In this document: positions 8,651 through 16,385 of the stretch, piece after piece
Layout of the letters: every line of letters starts with the position of its first letter
Numbering within the stretch: position 1 is the first letter of the stretch
Assembly: GCA_031274075.1 (NCBI GenBank)
Contig: JAISQQ010000109.1
Coordinates: 1 to 17,479, forward strand
From: Accumulibacter sp.
GTDB lineage: Bacteria; Pseudomonadota; Gammaproteobacteria; Burkholderiales; Rhodocyclaceae
Direction: 5' to 3'
DNA: 17,479 nucleotides
Notes under the pieces: generated by a model
Told to the model about the DNA's origin: nothing
Databases searched by the model: none
The model's input: only the letters and a program-made list of their open reading frames with translations
Translations under genes and position numbers: made by a program

Positions 8651-9393
8651 ACAATTACATTCTGGAACTTGTCGGCCTGCACAAGAGCTTTGGCGATATC
8701 GAGGTGCTCAAGGATTTCAACCTCAACATTGTGGAAGGAGAGAAAGTCGTCATTATCGGTCCAAGCGGTTCCGGGAAAAGCACGGTATTGCGTTGCGTCA
8801 ACTATCTGGAACCCATTCAGTCGGGTTCCATTTTTTTCCAGCGCAAAAACATGTGGAGCAAATCCGACCTGCAACGCTTGCGCATGAATATCGGCATGGT
8901 TTTCCAGCGCTTCAACCTGTTTCCGCACATGACCGTACTGGAAAACGTAATGGAGGCGCCTGTCATGGTAAAAAAAATCGCCAGGCAGGAAGCCAGCGAA
9001 CTGGCGCTCAGTCTTCTTGAAAGAGTGGGACTTGCCGAAAAAAAAGACAGTTACCCCAAGGAACTGTCCGGCGGACAGCAACAGCGCGTCGCCATTGCGC
9101 GCGCTCTGGCCATGAAACCCAAAATAATGCTTTTCGACGAACCCACCAGTGCGCTCGACCCCGAACTGGTGGAGGAAGTTCTTCTGGTCATGAAAGAACT
9201 GGCGCACGAAGGGATGACGATGATCGTCGTCACCCATGAAATGGATTTTGCCCGCGAGGTTGGCGATCGGGTTCTCTTCATGGACAAAGGGCAGATCATC
9301 GAGGAAGGGACTCCGCATGCCATTTTCAATTTACCGCGGCAGGAACGCACCATAAGTTTTTTACGGCGCATTTCCCATCGCGCCTTCTGTTGA
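8647..9393 (+). CDS. Polar amino-acid ABC transporter, ATP-binding protein
   Basis: 248 residues, the standard length for GlnQ/HisP-type ATPases. Walker [10 protein letters not shown] is at 38-46, the Q-loop at 87 ([17 protein letters not shown]), the signature [15 protein letters not shown] from 140, Walker [15 protein letters not shown] with D164/E165, and the switch histidine at 197 ([11 protein letters not shown]). The GlnQ-type C-terminus [10 protein letters not shown] is present. It powers import through the permease immediately upstream, with which it overlaps by four bases. After its stop there are 215 non-coding bases before the hydrolase genes, so these may be a separate transcription unit or a looser part of the same operon. 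Confidence 0.95.
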   Translation: MNNYILELVGLHKSFGDIEVLKDFNLNIVEGEKVVIIGPSGSGKSTVLRCVNYLEPIQSGSIFFQRKNMWSKSDLQRLRMNIGMVFQRFNLFPHMTVLENVMEAPVMVKKIARQEASELALSLLERVGLAEKKDSYPKELSGGQQQRVAIARALAMKPKIMLFDEPTSALDPELVEEVLLVMKELAHEGMTMIVVTHEMDFAREVGDRVLFMDKGQIIEEGTPHAIFNLPRQERTISFLRRISHRAFC

Positions 9394-9532
9394 TCCGTGG
9401 GAAATCAATTCATGAAACCTGTCGCGTTCCGCAAAAAACTCGAAGCAAACCAGGACAGGGGCGGTCAGTCAAGCTGACCATAGCCAATTCCAGTTTGCAT
9501 TGGAAACGAGACGCGAAGACGAGCCGGAGACA

Positions 9533-9577
9533 GTGCCGCGGCGCGGCAAGGCAAGGCAAGGCAAGGCAAGGCGGCAC
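9533..9577. repeat. GGCAA pentamer array inside a short inverted repeat
   Basis: Five uninterrupted copies of GGCAA (9545-9569) are flanked by GTGCCGC (9533-9539) and GCGGCAC (9571-9577), perfect 7-base inverted repeats. The array lies 32 bases upstream of the M20 hydrolase start. A pentamer array can change copy number by slippage. The preceding gap (9394-9532) also holds a small GGTCAG/CTGACC hairpin (9463-9479) without a T tract and no gene. Confidence 0.85.
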
Positions 9578-9608
9578 AGTATCGGTCATGATGAAATTGG
9601 AATAAACC

Positions 9609-10796
9609 ATGCTGACACCGGAAATACAAGACGCGGTTACGGAACTTTGCCGCGCGCTCATTGCCGCCGAAAGTTATTCGGGGCGGGAAAACAAGGCGGC
9701 TTCGGTTTTGCGCCTTTACATGGAATCTCATGGATTCGATGAGGTTTTTGTGGATGAGTACGGCAGCGTCACGGGAACGATTCAAGGCAAGCGTTCCGGC
9801 CCCAGACTCCTTCTTGACGGTCATATCGATACCGTTCCGGTCCCCGATGCTTCCGTCTGGCATTACCCGCCTTTTGCGGGACGGATCGAAAACGGCAGGC
9901 TGTATGGCCGCGGCGCGTCCGACATGAAAGGCGCCGTAGCCGCCATGACCGTTGCCGCTTCGCTTTTTTCCGCCGCCACCCGGCGTAATTTTCCGGGCAC
10001 GCTCTGCGTAGCGGGGGTGGTGCATGAAGAATGCTTTGAAGGCGTGGCCGCAAGAAAAATCAGCGCCAGGCTACGGCCTGACATTGTCGTCATAGGTGAA
10101 GCTTCCGATCTCAACCTGAAAATCGGGCAGCGCGGCCGGGCGGAAATCGTCGCTGAAACGTATGGTGTGCCGGCGCACTCTTCCAATCCGCAAAAAGGAA
10201 TCAATGCCGTTTTATCCATGTTGTGTCTTGCGGGGGCCATAGACGCGCTTGCGCCGCCGCGGCATCCCGTGCTCGGGCCGGGCCTTGCCGTATTGACCGA
10301 TATCATTTCCAGTCCCTATCCGGGCGCTTCCGTCGTTCCCGATCATTGCCGCGCAACGTATGATCGCCGCCTGCTGGTCGGTGAAACACGGGAATCCGTG
10401 CTGGCGCCGTTTCAGGAAGCGATCGAGAGCTGCGAAAAAAAAGACCTGTCCTTCAGAGGGCGCGTCTCGCTGGCGAAAGGCCGGGAAAATTGCTATACCG
10501 GCGCCGTCATTGAAGGCGAACGCTTTTTCCCGGGCTGGCTTTTCGACGAAAAAGAAGCGTTCATTCAGCAAGCCCTGGCGGGACTTCAAGCCATCGGTCT
10601 TCATCCGGAGATCACGCACTATTCGTTTTGCACCAATGCCAGCCATTATGCCGGTGAAAAAAACATCAAGACGCTCGGATTCGGTCCCTCGCCGGAAAAT
10701 CTTGCGCATACCCTGGACGAATATATCGCGCTGGAACAGCTTTATGCGGCCACGGAAGGCTATGTGGCACTCTGCGGCGCTTTGCTCAAGGAATGA
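9609..10796 (+). CDS. M20 family metallohydrolase, YgeY-like
   Basis: 395 residues, cytoplasmic (no signal peptide). M20 di-zinc residues are in place: H72 and D74 in DGHIDTV, the bridging D105 in GRGASDMKG, the general base and ligand pair E140/E141 (HEE), E164 (GEASDLN), and H367 in AHTLDEY. H190 in PAHSS is the dimer-domain histidine. The stretches GEASDLNLKIGQRGRAEI and TDIISSPYPGASVVP closely resemble the YgeY group, linked by neighbourhood to selenium and purine/diaminopropionate degradation genes in enterobacteria, rather than ArgE or DapE; this is from memory, not a search. It would hydrolyse an amide (N-acyl, N-carbamoyl or peptide) next to a carboxylate. It lies between the importer and a D-aminoacylase-like gene, suggesting it processes the imported substrate. 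Exact substrate unknown. Confidence 0.88.
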   Translation: MLTPEIQDAVTELCRALIAAESYSGRENKAASVLRLYMESHGFDEVFVDEYGSVTGTIQGKRSGPRLLLDGHIDTVPVPDASVWHYPPFAGRIENGRLYGRGASDMKGAVAAMTVAASLFSAATRRNFPGTLCVAGVVHEECFEGVAARKISARLRPDIVVIGEASDLNLKIGQRGRAEIVAETYGVPAHSSNPQKGINAVLSMLCLAGAIDALAPPRHPVLGPGLAVLTDIISSPYPGASVVPDHCRATYDRRLLVGETRESVLAPFQEAIESCEKKDLSFRGRVSLAKGRENCYTGAVIEGERFFPGWLFDEKEAFIQQALAGLQAIGLHPEITHYSFCTNASHYAGEKNIKTLGFGPSPENLAHTLDEYIALEQLYAATEGYVALCGALLKE

Positions 10797-10820
10797 GCCG
10801 CGATCTTTTACGGAAACGCC

Positions 10821-12413
10821 ATGCGTACACTCATTGCCAATGGGCTTATCATCGATGGTTCCGGAAGTCCCGCCGTGCCGGGACATCTCGCGATGGAAGA
10901 TGAAAAGATCGTCGGCATCGCTCCGATGGAATCCGCCGGCTTCGATACGGTCATCGACGTCAAGGGCTGTGTGGTCTGCCCCGGGTTCATTGATACCCAC
11001 AGCCATTCCGATATCGAGGTGTTCAAGCAGCCGCAGCTTCTTCCCAAGCTGATGCAAGGCATAACGACGGAATTTATCGGGCAGGACGGAGTATCGGCGG
11101 CTCCGCTTCCCCTGGAATTCATACAGCCCTGGCGAAAAAACATCGCCGGTCTGGACGGTGACACCGACCGGCTCGACTGGACTTTCGAGACAACAGAAAA
11201 CTTTCTTGAATTGCTCGGTAAAAACGGCTCAGGCACCAACCTGTGTTACCTCGCGCCGCACGGCAACCTTCGCATGGCGGCACGCGGCCTGGGCGGCGGC
11301 CTGGCGTCGGATGAAGAACTCGAACGCCTGTGCGCCATTCTTCGACGGGAGCTGGAACAGGGCTGTTTCGGTCTTTCGACGGGTCTTGTTTACATCCCCT
11401 GCGCCTATGCGGATACCCGCGAACTGACGGAACTGTGCAAGGTAACGGCGGATCATTCCGTACCACTGGTCATTCATCAGCGCAGCGAATCCGACGACAT
11501 TCTCGATTCCATGGCCGAAGTCATTGCCGTTGGCCGCGACAGCGGTGTCTGGATACACTTTTCGCATTTCAAGCTCTGTGGAAAAAACAACGCGCCGCTG
11601 TTCGACAGGGTTCTGGAGACGCTCGATTCCGGCAGCGCGGCGGGCGTCCGTATTTCCTTCGATCATTACCCTTATCTCGCCGGAAGCACCATGCTTGGGG
11701 TCATTCTTCCTCCCTGGGCGCATGACGGCGGAACGGACAAACTTCTGCAACGCCTGATGTCAAGGGACGAACGAAAAAAAATGATCCGTGATATCCGGAC
11801 GGGTATCCGGGGTTGGGATAATTTCGTCTCCTTTGCCGGACTGGACGGTATCGTCATCACCAATGTAAAGACGGAAAAAAATAGCGATGCCATTGGCAAA
11901 AACCTAGTCCAACTGGGTGAAATGCGTAGCAAGGAGCCGCTGGAAGCGGTATTCGATCTGCTGTGGCAGGAAGACAACGCCGTTACGATGGTCGATTTCT
12001 ACGGGCTCGAAGAGCATATAAAGGCGCTGATGAAACGGCCCGAAATGAACGTATGCACCGACGGGCTGTTGGGCGGCGTGCCTCACCCGCGGGTATACGG
12101 CGCCTTTGCGCGCGTGCTTGGCAAGTACGTCCGCGAAGAAAAAATTCTTTCGCTGCCGGAAGCCATACATAAAATGACCGGAAAACCCGCCAGCGTCTTC
12201 GGCCTGAGAGACCGCGGACAACTGCGAGAAAACAGTGCCGCCGACATTGTCGTATTCGATCCGGAAACGATCAGGGACAAGGGGAGCTATGAAAATCCGC
12301 GCCAGTACCCCGAAGGCATACGCCATGTCTTTGTCAATGGACACGCCGCCATACGCGACGGACGGCCCGTTCCCTCAGTCCTGGCAGGCAAGGTACTGCG
12401 AAAATCGCCATGA
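10821..12413 (+). CDS. D-aminoacylase/N-acyl-D-amino-acid deacylase family amidohydrolase
   Basis: 530 residues, an amidohydrolase-fold enzyme with an N-terminal beta domain (1-55), a metal-dependent barrel and a closing C-terminal beta segment. Metal and catalytic positions visible: H60 and H62 in PGFIDTHSHSD, H147 in PHGN, H219 in VIHQRSESD, H249 in HFSHFK and D414 in CTDGLLGG. The family segment GCFGLSTGLVYIPCAYADT is at 181-199. In Alcaligenes D-aminoacylase a cysteine in a GNCG motif bridges the metals. Here the equivalent stretch is GQDG (87-90) with Asp89, so this belongs to another branch of the family and a D-amino-acid substrate should not be assumed. It lies 24 bases after the M20 gene in the same orientation, probably the last gene of the cassette. 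Confidence 0.88.
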   Translation: MRTLIANGLIIDGSGSPAVPGHLAMEDEKIVGIAPMESAGFDTVIDVKGCVVCPGFIDTHSHSDIEVFKQPQLLPKLMQGITTEFIGQDGVSAAPLPLEFIQPWRKNIAGLDGDTDRLDWTFETTENFLELLGKNGSGTNLCYLAPHGNLRMAARGLGGGLASDEELERLCAILRRELEQGCFGLSTGLVYIPCAYADTRELTELCKVTADHSVPLVIHQRSESDDILDSMAEVIAVGRDSGVWIHFSHFKLCGKNNAPLFDRVLETLDSGSAAGVRISFDHYPYLAGSTMLGVILPPWAHDGGTDKLLQRLMSRDERKKMIRDIRTGIRGWDNFVSFAGLDGIVITNVKTEKNSDAIGKNLVQLGEMRSKEPLEAVFDLLWQEDNAVTMVDFYGLEEHIKALMKRPEMNVCTDGLLGGVPHPRVYGAFARVLGKYVREEKILSLPEAIHKMTGKPASVFGLRDRGQLRENSAADIVVFDPETIRDKGSYENPRQYPEGIRHVFVNGHAAIRDGRPVPSVLAGKVLRKSP

Positions 12414-12428
12414 CCGGATTTCGGGGAT

Positions 12429-12483
12429 CAGAGGACAGTAATATTTGCGGGCGCGAAGCGCCCGGTAACTGAACTGTCCTCTG
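12429..12483. repeat. Nested inverted repeat between convergent genes
   Basis: CAGAGGACAG (12429-12438) and CTGTCCTCTG (12474-12483) are a perfect 10-base inverted repeat. Between them lies a second stem, CGGGCGC/GCGCCCG (12448-12454, 12458-12464) with a GAA loop. It sits between the convergent amidohydrolase and cobQ genes and could stop transcription from both sides, but neither strand has a T tract. It also marks the right edge of the lower-GC cassette. Confidence 0.7.
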
Positions 12484-12510
12484 TCATCCGTCCTCTGTCC
12501 TCTGTCATCC
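12476..12510. repeat. Heptamer repeat overlapping the 3' end of cobQ
   Basis: Five 7-base units in the order GTCCTCT, GTCATCC, GTCCTCT, GTCCTCT, GTCATCC. The last unit overlaps the cobQ stop codon (12505-12507, minus strand), so repeat growth or loss has occurred right at the gene end. Confidence 0.8.
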
Positions 12511-14016
12511 GAACTCCGGCAGCCATTCGGCGAGCCGGGCGAGATCCAGGTGCTGTTCGACGGCGTCGGCCAGGCGGTCGAGGTCGCGCTCGCGGCGCGC
12601 GTTGGCATCGAAGTGGACGGAAGGCGCGTGTCCCGCCCAGGCCAGCAGCGCGGCGAGCGCTTCCGGCGGGTCGAAGAGGCCGTGGCAATACGTGGCGAGG
12701 ATTTGTCCGTCCCGCGAAATCGCGCCTTCCGGCTGGCCGTCGAGATGCGCGGCGGGACGCTCCAAAGCTGGGCCATGCGTTACGCCCATGTGGATGCGAT
12801 AGCCGGCGATGGCGGGCGATCCGGGCAGCGCCAGCGTGCCGCGCACGTTTTCCAGCGTTTTCTCCGCGTCCAGCGTGGTCTCGTAGTCGAGCAGCGCGAG
12901 GCCGGGCGCGCTGCCGGGCGCGCCTTCGAGGCCGAGCGGATCGTTGAGGCGGGCGCCGAGCATTTGCAGGCCGCCGCAGACGCCGATGAGCTTGCCGCCG
13001 TAGCGCAGGTGCCGGCGGATCGCCGTCTCCCAGCCCATCGCGCGCAGCCAGTCGAGATCGGCTTGCACCGCCTTGGAGCCGGGCAGCACGATGAGATCGC
13101 ACGGCGGCGGCGGTTCGTGCGGGCCGACGAAGCGGAAATCGACCTCGGGATGAAAGCGCAGCGGGTCGAGGTCGTTGTGATTGGAGATGCGCGGGTAGGC
13201 CGGGGCGATGGCACGTAAACTCGTACGCAAACCCGCACGCAAATCCACGCCCGTCTCCGCCTCCGCCTCCCGCTCCTTCGGCAGCGCGTCCTCGGCGTCG
13301 AGGTACAGGCCGTGCAGGTAGGGCAGTACGCCGAGCACGGGTTTGCCGGTGCGCGCTTCCAGCCAGTCGAGGCCGGATTCGAGCAGGCCCATGTCGCCGC
13401 GGAAGCGGTTGATGACGAAGCCCTTGACGCGCGCGCGCTCGCTCGGCGCGAGCAGTTCGAGCGTGCCGACGAGGTGGGCGAAGACGCCGCCGCGGTCGAT
13501 GTCGGCGATGAGGATCACCGGGCAATCGACGGCTTCGGCGAAGCCCATGTTGGCGATGTCGCGGTCGCGCAGATTGATCTCCGCCGGGCTGCCCGCGCCC
13601 TCGACGACGACGCAGTCGTAGGCGGCGCACAGGCGTTGCCAGGATTCCAGGACGGCCTTCATCGCGCGCGGCTTGTAGGCGTGGTAGTCGCGGGCGTCGA
13701 GGTCGGCGAGCGCCTTGCCGTGGACGATCACCTGCGCGCGCTTGTCGGTCGCCGGCTTCAGCAGGATGGGGTTGAAATCGATCCGCGCCGGAACGCGCGC
13801 GGCCAGCGCCTGCAAGGCCTGGGCGCGGCCGATCTCGCCGCCGTCGACGCTGACCGCCGAATTGAGCGCCATGTTCTGCGGCTTGAACGGCGCGACGCGC
13901 GCGCCGCGCCGGGCGAGCACGCGGCAGAGCGCCGCGGCGAGCACCGACTTGCCCGCGTCGGAGGTGCATCCCTGGACCATCAGGCAGGGGGTTTTGCGGG
14001 GTTCGGGGGTATTCAT
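12505..14016 (-). CDS. cobQ: Cobyric acid synthase CobQ
   Basis: 503 residues from the ATG at 14016 ([10 protein letters not shown], then [15 protein letters not shown]). It makes the glutamine-dependent amidations that turn adenosylcobyrinic acid a,c-diamide into cobyric acid. The N-terminal dethiobiotin-synthase-like ATP-binding domain has GCTSDAGKS (16-24), [10 protein letters not shown] (44-53), [13 protein letters not shown] (137-149) and [13 protein letters not shown]. The C-terminal class I glutaminase-like domain has LPGSK (311-315), nucleophile C347 in [10 protein letters not shown] and H445 in YCHGLFDP. Length is normal. An alternative in-frame ATG at 14061 would add 15 residues and is preceded by the GGTTTTCG motif also found before the M16 gene at 2139. 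Neither start has a clear ribosome binding site. It is divergent from cbiB-cobD-btuF. Confidence 0.96.
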   Translation of the reverse strand: MNTPEPRKTPCLMVQGCTSDAGKSVLAAALCRVLARRGARVAPFKPQNMALNSAVSVDGGEIGRAQALQALAARVPARIDFNPILLKPATDKRAQVIVHGKALADLDARDYHAYKPRAMKAVLESWQRLCAAYDCVVVEGAGSPAEINLRDRDIANMGFAEAVDCPVILIADIDRGGVFAHLVGTLELLAPSERARVKGFVINRFRGDMGLLESGLDWLEARTGKPVLGVLPYLHGLYLDAEDALPKEREAEAETGVDLRAGLRTSLRAIAPAYPRISNHNDLDPLRFHPEVDFRFVGPHEPPPPCDLIVLPGSKAVQADLDWLRAMGWETAIRRHLRYGGKLIGVCGGLQMLGARLNDPLGLEGAPGSAPGLALLDYETTLDAEKTLENVRGTLALPGSPAIAGYRIHMGVTHGPALERPAAHLDGQPEGAISRDGQILATYCHGLFDPPEALAALLAWAGHAPSVHFDANARRERDLDRLADAVEQHLDLARLAEWLPEFG

Positions 14017-14057
14017 TCGGGTAAAATGGGTTCTTGGTTGTGTGGCCCGCAATTCTC

Positions 14058-14095
14058 TCATCGAAAACCGACTCAAGGCTTGAAACCTTTCCCTT
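14058..14095 (-). repeat. Start-proximal motif, copy B
   Basis: Related to the sequence at 2136-2170: TCATCGAAAACC and ACTC are shared, then both have TTGAAA and a pyrimidine-rich end (plus-strand reading). On the minus strand GGTTTTCG leads directly into an ATG (14061) that is in frame with cobQ. The copy ends at the TTA duplication of the MITE. Confidence 0.5.
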
Positions 14096-14096
14096 A

Positions 14097-14280
14097 GAAG
14101 CTGTTTTAGAAATCAGAAAGACGTTTGAGAAGCAGATGGATCATCCAGGGTAGGGCGCGCTCTCCGAGCGCGCCGGGGGAGCGGCGGTTTCGGAGAAACC
14201 GCCCTACCTTCCCCCAGTGCTTGAATTGAGGTTTTTTTGGATCAAAGCATTTCTCGTACCCATTTTTTTAAAACAGCTTC
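14097..14280. mobile_element. MITE-like element with TTA target duplication
   Basis: 184 bases bounded by perfect 12-base terminal inverted repeats GAAGCTGTTTTA (14097-14108) and TAAAACAGCTTC (14269-14280), flanked on both sides by TTA (14094-14096 and 14281-14283). The three-base TNA-type duplication is like that of the IS1031 group of the IS5 family, so a transposase of that kind may have moved it (inferred). No transposase gene is present. Inside, two 9-bp hairpins with 3-base loops (14154-14174 and 14183-14203) are enclosed by GGTAG/CTACC (14149-14153, 14204-14208), giving a possible three-way junction. The element sits in the divergent cobQ/cbiB promoter region and could affect expression on both sides. 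Confidence 0.8.
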
Positions 14281-14359
14281 TTAAGGGGATCATCGCGTAT
14301 CGGAGAGACGCAAGCTCTTCCGTGCCGCTTCGTCCGGCGGTTGCCGGATGTGGATTGAA

Positions 14360-14389
14360 GCAAACAGACAAGCAAACGAACAAGCAAAC
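14360..14389. repeat. 12-bp A/C-rich repeat before cbiB
   Basis: Units GCAAACAGACAA, GCAAACGAACAA and a partial GCAAAC end directly at the chosen cbiB start codon. They are purine-rich but do not form a normal ribosome binding site. If the upstream ATG (14348) is the true start, this stretch is translated. Confidence 0.6.
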
Positions 14390-15376
14390 ATGCCTTTCCC
14401 TTTTCCTTTCGCCGAATTGACGGCCGCCGTGCCGGCGTCCTTGAGCGGGGCGCTGGCGGCCGTGGCCGGCGTCGCGCTCGACCGGCTGCTCGGCGAGACG
14501 CGCCGCTGGCATCCGCTGGCGGGTTTCGGCAAGTTGGCGACGGCCATCGAGCGGGCGGCCAACCGGGGCGCCTGGCGGCGCTTGGGAGGCCTCGGCGCCT
14601 GGCTCCTGGCCGTCGCGCCCTGGGTGGCGCTGGCGGCATGGGCACGCAGCCGGGGGCCAGCTTCCGCCGCCTGGCTGCTCGACGTCGCGCTGCTCTACCT
14701 GGCGCTCGGCGGGCGCAGCCTGGCCGAGCACGCCGACCGCGTCGCGGCCGATCTGCGGGCCGGCGACCTGGCGGCGGCGCGCGAGCACGTCGGCTGGATC
14801 GTCTCGCGCCATACGGCGGAACTCGACGAGGCGGGCGTGGCGGCGGCCTGCGTCGAATCGACGCTGGAAAACGGCAACGACGCGGTGTTCGGCGTCGTGT
14901 TCTGGTTCGCCCTGCTCGGCGGGACGGGCGCCGTGCTGTTCCGGCTGGCCAACACGCTCGACGCGATGTGGGGCTACAAGACGGAGCGCTTCCTGCGTTT
15001 CGGCTGGGCGGCGGCGCGTATCGACGACCTGCTCAATTATCTTCCGGCGCGGCTGACGGCGCTTTCCTACGCGCTGCTCGGCGAGACGCGCGCGGCGCTG
15101 CGCTGCTGGCGGCGGCAGGCGCCGGCGTGGGAGAGTCCGAACGCCGGGCCGGTGATGGCCGCCGGCGCGGGCAGTCTCGGCCTCGCGCTCGGCGGGCCGG
15201 CGATTTACCACGGCCGGATCGAGGCGCGTCCAGTGCTCGGAGAGGGGCGCGCGGCGCGCGGCGGCGACATTGCGCGCGCGCTGTCCCTGGTGCGGCGCGG
15301 CCTCGCGCTGTGGTTGGCGCTGTGGTTGGCGCTGTGGCTGGCGGTCTTGCTGGCGATCGGAGCGCTGCGTGCTTGA
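14390..15376 (+). CDS. cbiB: Adenosylcobinamide-phosphate synthase CbiB (CobD in Pseudomonas naming)
   Basis: 328 residues from the ATG at 14390. An in-frame ATG at 14348 would add 14 low-complexity residues. This inner-membrane enzyme joins the aminopropanol (phosphate) arm to adenosylcobyric acid, the step after CobQ. Family motifs: [21 protein letters not shown] near the N-terminus, [60 protein letters not shown], then [18 protein letters not shown]. Several hydrophobic segments span the membrane. The last has an odd [12 protein letters not shown] run, from a threefold 12-bp DNA repeat. Its TGA stop lies inside the next gene (8-base overlap), so the genes are translationally coupled. Confidence 0.94.
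   Translation: MPFPFPFAELTAAVPASLSGALAAVAGVALDRLLGETRRWHPLAGFGKLATAIERAANRGAWRRLGGLGAWLLAVAPWVALAAWARSRGPASAAWLLDVALLYLALGGRSLAEHADRVAADLRAGDLAAAREHVGWIVSRHTAELDEAGVAAACVESTLENGNDAVFGVVFWFALLGGTGAVLFRLANTLDAMWGYKTERFLRFGWAAARIDDLLNYLPARLTALSYALLGETRAALRCWRRQAPAWESPNAGPVMAAGAGSLGLALGGPAIYHGRIEARPVLGEGRAARGGDIARALSLVRRGLALWLALWLALWLAVLLAIGALRA
15305..15340 (+). repeat. Three 12-bp repeats inside cbiB
   Basis: Three in-frame copies of GCGCTGTGG(T/C)TG encode LALW three times in the last membrane segment of CbiB. The period keeps the frame, so the number of copies could vary without breaking the protein. Confidence 0.85.
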
Positions 15377-16385
15377 GCACGGCGGACGCCTGCGGCGGGC
15401 GGCGCGCGACTACGGCATTCCGCTGGCGGACTGGCTGGATCTGTCGACCGGCATCAACCCGGACGCGTACCCGGTTCCGGCGATCGATCCCCAGGGCTGG
15501 CGGCGCTTGCCGGAGGACGACGACGGCCTGGACGCCGCCGCCGCGGCGTATTACGGCAACGACCGGCTGCTCGCCCTGCCGGGGTCGCAGGCGGCGATCC
15601 TGGCGCTGCCTTTGCTGTTCAAGCCGATGGCCGTGGCCTGCGTCTCGCCGCTCTACGAGGAGCATCCGCAGGCCTGGGAGCGCGCCGGCCACAAGATGCG
15701 CCGCCTGCCGTCGCTGCCGCGCGCCTTGTCGGTGGCGACGCCAACCGTGCTGTTGTGCAACCCGAACAATCCGACGGCGCAGCGCGCGCCGCGCGAGGCC
15801 CTGCTCGACGCAGCCGGGCAGTTACGGCGGCGCGGCGGATGGCTGATCGTCGACGAGGCCTTCGGCGACGCCGAGCCGGACGAGACCCTGGCCGCGCTGG
15901 CTGGCCGCGAGGCGGCGCCGAACCTGATCGTGCTGCGTTCGCTGGGCAAATTCTTCGGACTCGCCGGCGCGCGCGTCGGCTTCGTTTTCGCCGCGCCCGG
16001 CAAACTCGAACGGCTGCGCGAAACGATCGGCCCGTGGAGCATCGCGCATCCCTCGCGCATCGCGGCGCGCCGGGCGCTGGAAGACACGGCGTGGCAAGCC
16101 GCGACGCGCAAGAAACTGGCGGGCGCGTCGCAAAGGCTGGCGGAAATGCTGGCGCCGCTCGGCACGGTGCGGCGAACGGCGCTGTTCTGCACCGTCGGCG
16201 GAGGGGAAGCGCCGTCGTCCGCTTTATCCGCCTTGCCCGCCGCGCCGCTGGCCGAACACTTCGCGCGGCGCGGCATTCTGGTGCGCCGCTTCGATCGGCA
16301 CGCCCTGCTGCGCTTCGGCCTGCCCGGCGATGAAGCCGAGTGGCGGCGTCTCGAGGCGGCGATCGGCGAGTGGCGAGCGCCATGA
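15369..16385 (+). CDS. cobD: Threonine-phosphate decarboxylase CobD (CobC in Pseudomonas naming)
   Basis: 338 residues from a GTG at 15369 that overlaps the end of cbiB. The longer frame upstream is only cbiB read in another phase. A fold-type I PLP enzyme that makes (R)-1-amino-2-propanol phosphate from L-threonine phosphate for the nucleotide-loop arm used by CbiB. Visible motifs: [15 protein letters not shown] near the start, LPGSQAAI (70-77), NPNNPT (131-136), IVDEAF (160-165) and the PLP lysine K194 in [16 protein letters not shown]. The C-terminal stretch [18 protein letters not shown] is typical. Its stop overlaps the btuF start (ATGA, 16382-16385). Confidence 0.94.
   Translation: MLEHGGRLRRAARDYGIPLADWLDLSTGINPDAYPVPAIDPQGWRRLPEDDDGLDAAAAAYYGNDRLLALPGSQAAILALPLLFKPMAVACVSPLYEEHPQAWERAGHKMRRLPSLPRALSVATPTVLLCNPNNPTAQRAPREALLDAAGQLRRRGGWLIVDEAFGDAEPDETLAALAGREAAPNLIVLRSLGKFFGLAGARVGFVFAAPGKLERLRETIGPWSIAHPSRIAARRALEDTAWQAATRKKLAGASQRLAEMLAPLGTVRRTALFCTVGGGEAPSSALSALPAAPLAEHFARRGILVRRFDRHALLRFGLPGDEAEWRRLEAAIGEWRAP

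Larger units (their letters stand above)
14017..14389. other. Divergent cobQ/cbiB intergenic region, half filled by a MITE-like element
   Basis: No gene is present in these 373 bases. They contain start-proximal motif copy B, a 184-base MITE-like element, and about 100 bases before cbiB ending in a short A/C-rich repeat. No cobalamin riboswitch (B12 box) was seen on either strand, although such elements are common upstream of B12 genes. Clear sigma-70 promoters were not identified. Confidence 0.7.

Noticed and set aside
14204..15211. 335-codon minus-strand open frame running from cbiB into the MITE
   Set aside because: Mostly antisense to cbiB. The short part within the MITE could be a trace of a transposase end but is too short to support.
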